A stretch of 64,000 nt of DNA from Narthecium ossifragum (lineage: Eukaryota; Streptophyta; Magnoliopsida; Dioscoreales; Nartheciaceae), in the NCBI GenBank assembly GCA_963920575.1, contig OY986964.1:11964663-12028662 (forward strand), in the 5' to 3' direction. Under the pieces are notes generated by a model, which saw only the letters and a list, made by a program, of their open reading frames with translations, had not been told where the DNA came from and did no database searches. Positions 1 through 9,909 of this stretch are shown here, piece after piece. The translations under genes were made by a program, and so were the position numbers. Within the stretch, counting starts at the first letter, position 1, and every line of letters starts with the position of its first letter.

Positions 1-699
1 ATCAAGCTGATCGGCTTAGATTGGGCTGGATCCGGATTAACTGGCTCGGCTGAATCAATTAGACTTGGCTGAGTCTGATTCAAGTTGGCTGGCTGAACCA
101 GCCTGGATCCGAGGGCTGAGAAGTCGCCGGAGTGGATCGCCGGCGTAGGGACGGCGGCGGCGGTCGGGATACTTCCAGGAAGGGTCGCCTGGAGGTGGGG
201 ATGAGATCTATCGGCTCGGATCGGTGAGGTAGGTGGCGGATCGGCCGGATCTGAGAGATGGATGGCGGGGGTTTGGGTTCACCGGCGTCGGGGACGATGA
301 GGGAGCTCGGCTGGGGCCAGGAACGGTCAGGGATGGTCGGGATCGGGTCGTGGGGAGACGAGGAAGGCTTTAGGGATGTTTGGAGGTGGAATAGGGATCG
401 GGCGTGGTTGATGGCGGTGAGGACGAGGGTCGGGTTGCCGGGGGAAGAGGCCGGAGACGACGACGCGGGCGATGGAGGGTATGGCCGGAGTCGTGGTGCC
501 AAGGGGAAGAGGATGGCGGGTTTAGGTGGCGACGGGGGTGGCCGGAGAGGGGAGAACGGCGGTGAGCTAGGGTTTCGGGATAGAGGAGAGAGGAGGAAGA
601 AGATGAACAGTAGCGGGTGACGTGGCGGTGGGGTCGCTGACGTGGCGGAGAGAGAAAGTGACGGGGAGAAGGAAATTGAAGGTGAAGGCGATACCGGCT

Positions 700-1830
700 G
701 CGGAGAAGATGACCGACGGGGAAGAAGGTGGATCTATGGTAGATATCTGGTGGAATCTACTTTACTTCTACTCCTATGATATTCTACTCCTATGATAACT
801 TATCAACTACTGTTAATCATTCATATCATCATTCATCATCATAACCTAATACAAACTACTAAGGTCCTTTTATAGAGACCTTGACAGAGTCCTAATCCAC
901 TAGAAAACCCCCTTGCTTGATTAGCAAGTAATAAGGTTTCTGACTCAACTCAACTTCTTAACTCAAAGGGACTCTTAATTAATTCCTAACAATCAACTAG
1001 GACTCAATAAAAGACTAATGATAAATACAAATTAAACACTCTAGTTTGAACTAGGGAAGTCCAAGTCAAACTAGGAAAGAGGTTGAACCAGCTTGGTTCC
1101 TCTTCTTGGTTCGGGTCCAGTTGGTCGAGTCGGATCGACTCGTATCATCCCCCCTTCCTTCAAAATTGGCCTTGTCCTCAAGGCCAAAGTTAAGTCAGGT
1201 AGGATGGCTCTATGTGGCTGGACCGAATCAACTTCCTTCTGTAGCTCTGGACTCGGTGGGGAGAAACCAGGTCGATCCCATGACGGGTCCAGGGGTAGCA
1301 GTGGCAGTGATGGATGAGCATCTGGCGGTCGATCTGACGGCTCAGGTAGCTCCAGGAATATGATCTTCAATGGCTCTCCTGGATCATCCTCATCATGTCC
1401 CATCAGTAGAGTTTCCCATGACCATAGGATGGGATCTGATGTCCATGGTCTGATCAGCTGTGCATGGACTTGGCTTGAATCTTGGTCAAGCTGGCTTTGA
1501 TCCAATCTGAAATGAAGATGGCTGGACCATGCTTCTGCAGCACTAGTCTGGGCTTGGAATTGGTTGAACCAAGTTGAATCTTCAGCTGTGCTGAGTCGTA
1601 CTCTGGTCCAAACCTTTCTGACTTGGTTGGCTCTATCGGTGTCAATCTGGACTTGAGTCAGTTGAGCTAAACCGATGTTACCATCATAATCAGATCTGAT
1701 CAAATTGAATATCACACGTGTGCCACCGACCACCACCCGCTGGCCACCCACCTCCGACCGGCCGCCGGACCGCCGCCGGCGACATTGGCGTGTGTGTCCA
1801 TGTGGGCACCACATGTACGCCATGCATGCG
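700..1830 (-). mobile_element. Degenerate 3' end of a Ty3-type LTR retrotransposon with start of its LTR
   Basis: Read on the minus strand, an open frame (1823-1071) ends with residues LRTRPILKEGGMIRVD, which resembles the tail common at the end of plant gypsy pol, just before the polypurine tract and 3' LTR. The sequence that follows (below about 1,070) looks like LTR: AT-rich, with a TATA box at about 867-875 (CTCTATAAAAGG on the minus strand). GC-rich, proline-rich frames below 700 are probably LTR leader and not genes. No catalytic domain, paired LTR or TSD is visible, and the other LTR edge may lie outside the window. The assignment rests on the short tail motif and the LTR-like layout. 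Confidence 0.35.
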
Positions 1831-1869
1831 TTTTTGACTACGTGGCATGTGACTGTTCATCTTCCTGAG

Positions 1870-2768
1870 CAGTTACAGGTGGGTTGAGCCACATTGAGTG
1901 AGTCATTAATTCACCAAAGTTAGGCTGAGTCAATTATGACACTTGGTCTCCCCATGATGCACATAACTAGACAGTTATCGATGAGAAGGCATCCCATGTT
2001 CTTCTGGATGGCTGTTACTGGTGACGTGGAGCCCGTTCAGCACCCCACTAAGTAGCACTTACTGGTGATGTGGCAGAGTGGCAGCCCATCACTAGGCAGT
2101 TACTGATGACATGGCGAGTCGCTTCACCTCCCCATTAAATGGCTGATCAACTAGCCTATCTAGCCTATAAATAGAACCACATACTAGCCATTCTAGAGAT
2201 AGTCCATGCATTCACCTTTCACCACACCACTTGCACAATAGAGGGTCGTGATTAAGAAGAATCTTACCTAAAGTGGGACTCTAATTCGGAGGAGAGAGAA
2301 CTTCAATTGGACTGGACTCTCAATTACATGAGATCTAATCTAATCAATTAGTCCAATTTGGACTTTAAAAGAGAATTCCAATTTGAGTTACTTTCCAACA
2401 ATCTCCACCTTGACTCAAACTCCATGATCTTGACAAGAGCTTTAATTTGAAATCTCTGTATATCATACCCCTCCCCATGGGGCCTTCATTCACTATCGTC
2501 ATTGTATCTCCCTCGACCATGACTTCATCTTTATGTCTGGCATATCCATTTTGGTGGAAATTGTTCCCGTCTGGATCTTCCCATCAGACATCAAACCTTT
2601 CAAACATACAGCTTTCATGGTCCCTACTGTCTTGAACTTATCTGGCTTCTTTGATGAAATATTCTCCTTTCTCTTATAGGCCCACTTGCAACATATCGCT
2701 CTTTTTCCCTTAGATAGTTGCATATTATCCCAAGTCTGATTCATTCTCAGCGATGCCAGGGGGTGGCA
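1870..2768 (-). mobile_element. Ty1/copia fragment: RT start, RNase H end, PPT and 3' LTR
   Basis: On the minus strand, 2765-2640 encodes MNQTWDNMQLSKGKRAICCK followed by WAYKRKE, the start of a copia reverse transcriptase (family pattern NxTWxLVxLPxGKxxIGCKWVYK). The same frame then jumps to DGKIQTGTISTK, like the C-terminal end of copia RNase H, so most of RT-RNase H is deleted in frame. Next comes the copia-type polypurine tract AAGGTGGAGATTG (about 2404-2416), after which an LTR starts with TGTTGGAAAG. A TATA-like box lies near 2164-2174. The left LTR end was not fixed. The solo LTR at 2769 abuts the RT fragment, so this remnant served as its insertion target. Confidence 0.55.
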
Positions 2769-3073
2769 TGTGAGGACCCGTACCTCCAACCCGGTCCGAC
2801 CTCCAACCCGGTCCGACCACGTTAGGTCGAGCGTCTGGGTTTGTGGTTTGGCTCGGTTAGCCTTGGGATGCGATCGGTTGATCGCATCGCTGTTTTTGAC
2901 CCCAGTGGCATTTTCGTAAATATGCTCTCTGGTGGTCAGTTTCACACCCGTGTTACACACACGGCCTTGGATTGATGTATATGTTTGATTATGACCTTAA
3001 GGGCGCTTCCGATCGAAAGATCGGAGATCGATCGGGAGAGATCGAATCGGACGGCTGTGATCGATTCCAGCTT

Positions 3074-3084
3074 TCTATTTAAAC
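3074..3084 (+). promoter_or_regulatory. TATA-like box of solo LTR
   Basis: TCTATTTAAAC is followed by a strongly CT-rich leader and lies about 150 bases before the hairpin/donor-like site at 3228. The same TATA-to-hairpin spacing recurs in LTRs at 34,035 and 38,938. Promoter use is inferred. Confidence 0.5.
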
Positions 3085-3597
3085 CCTTTCTCTTCTCTCT
3101 CTTTCTTTCCTTCTTTCTTCTCCTATCATTCTCTCTTCCTCTCTCCAACCGATGGTGCTAGGGCTTCGGAGCACAGCTTTCGAGGCGCGGATCTTGGACG
3201 CGTGGAGGAGCTGCCCTACTTGCTCAAGTAGGTGTTTCTACCTCGATCTCGTGATCAGGTTCTCCTAGGATAGGTTTAATGCATTTTCACTGTAGGAATA
3301 CCTGTTAGAATGTTATGTAGCGCATTGTACATGTGTTGTGGATGGTTTGAAGTATTCCTACCTTGCGATTTCCGTATTTTAACGGCTGGTTTCCGTATTA
3401 TCGTCGTTTTGTCTGTTTTCGCCCGTTTTGACCCAGATAGGAGATTTAACCATCAAAAATGTGATTTCTTCATACTATTGGTTTCCCCATCGTTAATTAC
3501 ACATGCTTGGAAAGTTTCATCGACTTCCAACTTAATTTGATCCTTGAAATCCAAGAAATTGGATTTCCGGAACTGTTCTGATGAACTGTGCCTAAGG

Positions 3598-3935
3598 CTC
3601 GACGGTCGACCGGTGCATCGACCGTCAAGCGTTGATACGCTCTTTCTGGGCCTGGCGGTCGACCGTCGCATCGACCGTCAGGCTCTGTGTGGTTTTTAGT
3701 CTCCCATGGTCGATGCATGGATCGACCGCGGGATCTCCTCTTTTTCCCGATTTGCCTCACGGTCGACCGTCAGATCGACCGTCAGGCTCTTGTTGGTTTT
3801 GGGCTTCCCAGGGTCGATGGGTGGATCGACCATCGCCCTTATGGTTTCCCTCGTTTTGGTCTCAAGATCGACCGTGACATCGACCGTGGCCTCACGGTCG
3901 ACCGTCGGATCGACCGTCGCATCAACCGTGGGCCC
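3598..3935. repeat. Array of GTCGACCGTC palindromes in LTR
   Basis: About a dozen copies of GGTCGA, TCGACCGTC or GACGGTCGAC in both orientations, many pairing as short inverted repeats around 2-8-base loops. They sit between the donor-like and acceptor-like sites of the LTR. Because the words are palindromic, both strands stay open and spell Ile-Asp-Arg repeats; these frames are not genes. Confidence 0.8.
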
Positions 3936-5369
3936 TTGAGCATTGCTTTCTAGCTTTTCTTGAATGGTTTTCATTCGTGATTGATATCTAAACATGTTGG
4001 GGGGTTGGCATGTTGATTTCGTGGAGTTTTTAAACGATTTCTATGGGGATTGAGGCTTGAATTGCTTGAGTACCATGTTGGGCTAATTTATGGTTTTGAT
4101 TGCTTTTGATACTTGGTTTGATAGTATTTAAATGCTTATTGGTTGCTTAACCATTAGCTAGCTATGAGTGCTAGTTAATGTGGAATTGTGAAACCTTAGC
4201 CTGTTGCCGGTGAGTGCCGAGAGCTATTGTATAATTGTTGGCCAGTTACCTGCGGGGTAACTGTGGAACCTTAGTTTGTCAGGTGCAAGAGAGCACTGAA
4301 GACTATTGTATATCTGTGTTTAATGCTTTGCTCAGATCTTTGTTTGGTTAGCATAGATTATCTGTATTTGAGACCTTTGCTATGCTCACCCCTTGGGCTA
4401 GCTGTAGGCTATGCCTAGCCCTGTATGGTTATTGTCATGTTGTTGCATGCTTCTATCCTGTTATATGTGCCTGAGCATTGCATGCATCTTGATTGCATTA
4501 GAGGCATTTGAGGTTAGGCGGGCGATGGGTTGATCGCCGATCCGAGGCTCTCGGGTAGCTCGGATCTAGCCTTAGGACCGTGGCTGGGTAGTCAGGATTA
4601 GGGTGTGATTGTATAATTGAATCTCATGTGATTGAGGATTTGCGATAGTTGACTCTGATCAATGCTTGAGGTTTAGAGGTCGTGTTGGTCTCCCAAGGCC
4701 AAGTGCTAAGGATGGTTGTCGATGCGTTCCCGACGTGGTTCCCCAAGGCATGGTATTCCTGCTTGGATAAGGGTGATCCTGCATGTTACTGTTCATTGGC
4801 CTCCTGGTAACATGTTCAGGAGAGAGGTTTCATGACAGGAGCCCTTGGGACATCGATAGGGTTATGGGACCCGTGGCATCCGTTAGACTTGAGCGGGGAG
4901 ACAACACTGTTGTTGTTTTCCTCCTTTCAGTGTGCCGTAGAGTAGAACCCTACTGAGCTTATCGCTCACTCCTACCCGGGCTGCGTTTGCAGGTGCAGGT
5001 GCCAGTTCTTCTTCAGTAGAGCCGGCGGGATCAGCTTTTGGTGGCGCGACTACGTCCAGAGGTGTTTGAGGTTGCTGGAGGACGACTGTTGTACTTTTGG
5101 TAGATTTTGTAAATTATAAACATCTTCGAGGACTTTCGGGATTATTGTATAATATCTTTCCTTTGGAGGAATTTGATAAGAATATTGTATCATATGTTTA
5201 ATCAGTACAACTTGATGTATTTGTAAATTGAATTTCTGCTTCAGCTCTGGAATATAAATTGTTTAAATTTATCTGTCTTTTCCGCTTTGTATCGCGCCAT
5301 TTGGAGATGAATAGTGATAGGAACCCTCATGCCCCGTCCTGGATGGGTTTTCTGGGTCGGGGTGTGACA

Positions 5370-6548
5370 TGGCCGACCCCCCTCGTTCCATCACTGATCT
5401 TCTACCTCCGGTGTTGCTGGTTCAGATCACCGCAAACTCCGCTCGGCCACCTTCGCCTTCGCTGGTTCAAATCTTGGCTGCCTCACAAGCTCCATCCACC
5501 TTGATCCTGCATATCTCATCATCACCTTAAGGCATCGTTGTTGACCTCGACTCCGTGCCACTGCCGCTGCCAACCTTGTCGATGCTTCCAGAGTCGCCTC
5601 CGACCCTCCTCTTTTCGATGTCCGACAGATCCGTTCGTCAGCCAAGTATTGCGACCATCTTCCTCGACATTGAAATTCCATCGCTACATTCCGCCATCTT
5701 TTGTATCTCCGGCAAGCTTCCAGCAAACCTAGTTCAGCAGCGCCACCACCATAGTCGTCTTTCCATCAATTGGCACCGAATCGTGTTCGATCCTGGAGGA
5801 CGAGAAGCTGTATCAACTTGCGCAAGCAATTCAGCGGACCAAATCAATAAAAATGAGTTCAATTTTAAGGGTTGGAGAATAATAGGAACTAGTAGTGGGT
5901 CTAGGGGGCCGAGCCACATTATAAGTATTTTGGAGTCATGTCTAGTTTGGAGTCATGTCGTATCGTATTTGTATTTGCCAATTAGGAATTATGATTGAGT
6001 CAAGTGTAGTTATCATGGATTCAAGTTGGGTGTGAACCTGAGTCAGAAGTTAGTCGGGTTGGATATGAGCCATTCGTTAGATAGCTACATATCCAATGGT
6101 TATGATGTTATCTAGGTATTTGAGAGTCCTAAGTTTTCTATATGTCTCTTTATAAATAGAAAACAAGAGTCTGTAATTTAAGAATTTAGAGAATTAATAA
6201 AGTTGGGTTCTTCCGGACATCAAAATAGGGGTTTATTCAGCCATTAATTGGATACAAGGGGCGTCATCGGCCATCAATTGAGAATTATCATCATCTTCTC
6301 CATCTTCATTCCACTATCCACGACACGGTGAGATCTCCCCAACATATCAGGGATCTCATCAGTGGTGCAGCGAGAGTACTAATAGAGGAATTGATCACGT
6401 AAGTATAACTTGTGAGAAGTGGTCTTTAGGGTCTCAACATGTAGTTTTTAGAGGGTAATGGTGTTCCTTCCAAGCTTTTTTGGGTGTTTTGATGGGTTGG
6501 GGAGAAATGGTTTTCCAACACGCATGGGTCGGTGTGAAAGGCGAGAGC
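5370..6548 (+). other. Gene-free remnant with an LTR-like promoter
   Basis: No recognisable protein domain. The stretch 5,370-5,880 is GC-rich and open in several frames without known motifs. Further right, a TATA box CTTTATAAATAG at about 6149-6159 is followed by a leader with AATAAA-like signals and, at 6,330-6,400, sequence that could be an LTR to internal-region junction. This looks like an eroded plus-strand LTR element, but no LTR pair, PBS or TSD was found. Confidence 0.3.
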
Positions 6549-6556
6549 ATTTTGTC
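6549..6556. repeat. Left 8-bp target site duplication of hAT element
   Basis: ATTTTGTC directly before the terminal repeat TAGGGGTGG. The identical octamer follows the other terminus at 20,903-20,910. Confidence 0.85.
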
Positions 6557-6739
6557 TAGGGGTGGCAATCCGAGTCATGACCCGCAAACCCAACCCGATC
6601 CGGAATAAACGGGTTTGGGTTTGCTGTTATCAGGTTCGGGTCATAAACGGCTCGACCCGTTTACGACCCGTGAATAAATGGGTTGGGTCGGGTTGACCCA
6701 TGGGTTAGACAGGTCAACCCATTTACCCTTTTAATGTCA

Positions 6740-7157
6740 GCATATTCGACACGACGACGGGCGCGGCTCAGGGATGGAGGTGGCGCTCGGCGGCCGGATC
6801 TGGCCGGGAAAAGGTCGAAGGAGGGTCACGGTGGATAGATGGTGTCAGATCTGGTGTTGGATGGTGCTGGAGACGTTGGAGGTGGCGGTGAGCGGGGCCA
6901 GCGCTAGAGCTCATGGAGAAGACAAGCTACGAGTAGGAGGACAACATCGGACCACCAGATCGGGCCCAAAGATGGAGGAGGAACGGTCGCAGGGCGATGG
7001 GGATGCTGGATCTAGCCTTCGATTAGAGTCGGGAGGACGGAGATGATGGGTTTAGGTGGTGGCGGCACTGGGAGCAGCGTCGGGAGTCATTGGGGAAGGC
7101 GGAGGTGTCGGGAGATGCTGGATCCGTGGAAAATGGAGAAGATGGAGGAGCTCGGCG
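6740..7157. other. GC-rich stretch inside the hAT element, no gene recognised
   Basis: Purine-rich, GC-rich sequence with open frames but no recognisable domain. It may be captured host DNA of a nested transposon, like similar GC-rich stretches at 9,423-9,660 and 20,260-20,500. Nothing more can be supported. Confidence 0.4.
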
Positions 7158-9416
7158 TGTGAGGACATGTCCCTCTACTCCTGAGTCGACCGCTTGAGTC
7201 GGGCCCGTGGCTCGTTGTGGATCACAAGGGCAATTTGGTAAATTGCGTCTTGTCGGTTTGTTTGACACCCGCGTGGTGCACACACAGCTCCTATGTTTGA
7301 TTTATGTGTTTGCTAGAACCCTAGGCGGGCTTGGAATCGAAAGATCCTAGCTCATGCGTGCTTAAGCCTGTTTTTAGGGCAGCTAGCGGCCCGTGTGCGA
7401 TCGGTCGCTCCTGGAAGCGACCGGTCGGACCTGTGTCGGTGGTCGGCGCGGCTGACGTGTCCGGATAAGGACGCGAACCGACTTAACCCGGCCCAGTCCG
7501 ACCGATCGGTCCTGGGACTGACCGATCGGACTCAAGCCTATAAGTAGTCCGAGACCTCCTCTGTTTTTCTCGTTTGTTTCTCTTTTTCTTCTTCCCCTCC
7601 GTTCTCCCTCCTCCGGTCATCTTTTTGACTGCTTAAGGGCTCGTTGGATTCGTAGCAGCGAGAGGAAGATCCTTGGCTTGGTTTGAAGCCGGTTTCGTGC
7701 TCGCATAGTGGGGATTCAGCCGAGGTTTGCTCAGTCCGGTAGGTTTCTACCTACATTAGTTTATTTTGGGTTTTTTCTTAATCTAGCCGGTAGATCTAAG
7801 TGTTCTTGGTGTTATTGTATGCATCTTGCTTAGCGTAATTACCGTTTTAAATTTAATATGATTTGATTGAGATTTTAGTAGGATTTTAGCATGTTTAAAC
7901 TCGGATTTTCTGGTTTTTCTCAGTTCTTGAAGAACAGCCGGCTTATGGCCTGTTCTCCGGTCAGTATATACATGAACTTGATTTATGATGAACATGAGAG
8001 TTGTAGATCTTTGAGTCTGCTCTCAGACCCAACTGGTTTCATAATGGTCTGATTTTCCTATGAATTGTTATCACTTTCCTACATATGGGTTGCGTTGCCG
8101 CAATTAAAGGTAATTAGTGAAGTTAATGGTTTTGATTAACATTTTCCCGGTAATCGAGCCGTCGGATGTTTCCCGGTTTTGGATATGTTGATCCCAGTAT
8201 GTTTATCTGCAGTTTTGTAAGTTGGATCTCGAATCCGACGTCGTTTGGATGTCGGATCGATGAGGTCGCTTAGCCTCTAATTAGAGGATTTGATGTTTAA
8301 ATAATATTACATGCTCAAAACATATAATATTATATTATTTATGTTCATCTGAGTTTTCGGGGTCGCTTCCCGTTGTAGGGGTCCACGGTTGACGTTCGCA
8401 GTACCGTCGTAACGCCGGGACCCGCTGCGGATTGGCTGGCAACAGTTGGTAGTATCGCTGCAGCAATCCAGTTGGACTTGTTTGTTATTTTATCATATTC
8501 TTGCATGCTTACTTCTTACCTGCGCATGATCATACCATGCATTTTGTTTGTGTATAAGATGCATAAGGATAGGGCGTGGGCGATGGGTTGATCGTTGATC
8601 CGAGGCTTTCGGGTAGCTCGGATCTAGCTCTAGAACCATGGCGAGTAGTGTGGTCCAGGATCGGATGGTAGTATTATCGATGATAGGCTTAGATGACCTG
8701 AATACATGTTAATTGATGATTTAGAGGTCGTGTCGGCCTAGAGTCGGGTTCTCAGGTGTAGCCGGTGTCCGGTTATAACAACTCTTGACTAAAGGGTGTG
8801 CCTACTCAGTGGTGCCATTTCCTGCCAGTAGTGCTGGTTTCCTGTTTGTGAGTCAGCATTGTTGGTTACTTGCGTACTAAGTGTGATCCTTTGTGTGACC
8901 AGCTCGGCTGGAAGATCATGATTGTGGACCTCAGGGACATGCGGTGGGGTTATGGGACCCCTGTGTACACCCAGATCTTACTTGGGGGTGACACTGTTGA
9001 GTTCCCTCCTTTATGTGTGTCGTAGTGTAGAACCCTACTGAGTTTAATGCTCACTCCTATCCGGGCTACGTTTTGCAGGTGCAGGCGTTAGCTCTTCTTC
9101 AGTGGCCCCTACCCGGCAGGTGTTTGGTGACGCGGCGGTGTCTGGCGATGCTTGAGGAGCGGTGATCGTCGTCTACATTTGTTATCGTTAGCCTCTTACA
9201 GGAGTGTGATGTATATTAATGTAAACCCTTTTGAGGATTTAAATTTATCTTATTATATTATTGAGGTTTGGAATTATTGTTAAATAAAGGTGCTTATAAA
9301 TTGCTTAGGGAGACTAATAGGTTAGAGGAAACCCTCATCAAAAAATTTCCACAGTTTGTTAGGTTCCAGTTCGCATCTCCTGGCCCGATTGGGCCTTCGC
9401 GGGTCGGGGCGTGACA
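7158..9416 (+). mobile_element. Solo LTR of the TGTGAGG superfamily (subfamily B)
   Basis: Starts TGTGAGGACATGTCCCTC and ends GCGGGTCGGGGCGTGACA. It has the shared 5' block (CAAGGGCAATTTGGTAAATT), a TATA box CCTATAAGTAG at 7537-7547, the hairpin GGTAGGTTTCTACCTAC at 7738-7754, the block GGGCGTGGGCGATGGGTTG near 8571, and TTTTGCAGGTGCAGG at 9071. Its palindromic words are GCGATCGGTCGC and GACCGATCGGTC (7396-7530), upstream of the TATA box. The flanking pentamers CGGCG and CGATA do not match, so one edge may have been altered after insertion. Confidence 0.75.
7537..7547 (+). promoter_or_regulatory. TATA box of solo LTR
   Basis: CCTATAAGTAG, followed by a CT-rich leader at 7,558-7,620 and the hairpin/donor-like site at 7738. 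Promoter function is inferred from position. Confidence 0.55.
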
Positions 9417-9681
9417 CGATAGTTGTTGATGGTTAGGGTTACATCGGAGGGGACAGGGAGGGCCCTCGCTATAGTAGGGGATCTCGGGGAAGATCGAGAC
9501 GGTGACGGGGAGGAACAGGGGACGCCGCGAGTGGTCGCGCGTCGGTGGAGTGAAGGGGGGTGGGGGGGTTGCCTTGAGCGGCCGCAGCTTCATCGGAGAA
9601 GGAAGGAGGAAGGAGGAGAATGTGGGTGGAGGAATGGAGAGAGGTGGAGATGGTGTTGAGCCGCTGAGGATAGTTTTAAGG
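9417..9681. other. GC-rich spacer, no gene recognised
   Basis: Short GC-rich open frames on both strands without known domains, between the solo LTR and the terminal-inverted-repeat arm that starts near 9,682. Confidence 0.4.
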
Positions 9682-9773
9682 GATTTTTGCATTCTTCTAC
9701 CCTGTACTTTCCCAGAATTACACTTTGGTACCACCATATTTGAGATTTGCAATTCGATACCATCAAGTTATAA
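9682..9773 (+). repeat. Left arm of an inverted repeat pair (transposon terminus)
   Basis: This arm contains ACTTTGGTACCACCATAT and ATTTGCAATTCGATACCATC. The reverse complement of 20,637-20,729 carries the same order of words with roughly 80-85% match by eye. Each arm has three staggered GGTACC/GATACC words, a pattern often seen at the ends of plant TIR transposons. The gypsy element was inserted between the arms. Confidence 0.65.
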
Positions 9774-9904
9774 ATTAAGTGAAATTTAGTTCCGACCCCG
9801 ACTCTGTTATTATAATTTGTCGGGAAACCGCTCATGTGCGCACACATGAGTGGTTTTGCACCCGTTTCCTGTCACAGAAGGTGGTATTCTCCCCAACATC
9901 ACCC

Positions 9905-9909
9905 CCTTC
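9905..9909. repeat. 5-bp target site duplication, left
   Basis: CCTTC, identical to 19,923-19,927 after the 3' LTR. Confidence 0.9.

Larger units (their letters stand above)
2769..5369 (+). mobile_element. Solo LTR of the Ty3/gypsy TGTGAGG superfamily (subfamily A)
   Basis: The copy begins TGTGAGGACCCG and ends GGGTCGGGGTGTGACA, the same ends as the LTRs of the full-length element at 9,910-19,922. Flanking pentamers are TGGCA and TGGCC (4 of 5 match). It shares the superfamily blocks: a 5' block (GGCATTTTCGTAAATATGC), a TATA-like box, a CT-rich leader, the GTAGGTGTTTCTACC hairpin at 3228-3242, a GTCGACCGTC palindrome array (about 3598-3930), the block GGCGGGCGATGGGTTGATCG near 4517, and TTTGCAGGTGCAGG at 4986. 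No internal region is present, so it is probably a product of LTR-LTR recombination. Confidence 0.85.

Noticed and set aside
80..502. 140-residue minus-strand ORF as a protein gene
   Set aside because: Pro/Ser-rich low complexity with an overlapping plus-strand ORF; lies in probable LTR leader.
3687..3953. Open frames encoding repeated Ile-Asp-Arg (RIDR) and TVD motifs on both strands
   Set aside because: They come from palindromic GTCGACCGTC/GGATCGACC words in LTRs; both strands and several frames are open for the same reason, and the frames are not conserved between LTR copies.
7153..9421. TSD for the solo LTR at 7,158-9,416
   Set aside because: Flanking pentamers CGGCG and CGATA do not match, so no duplication is claimed.
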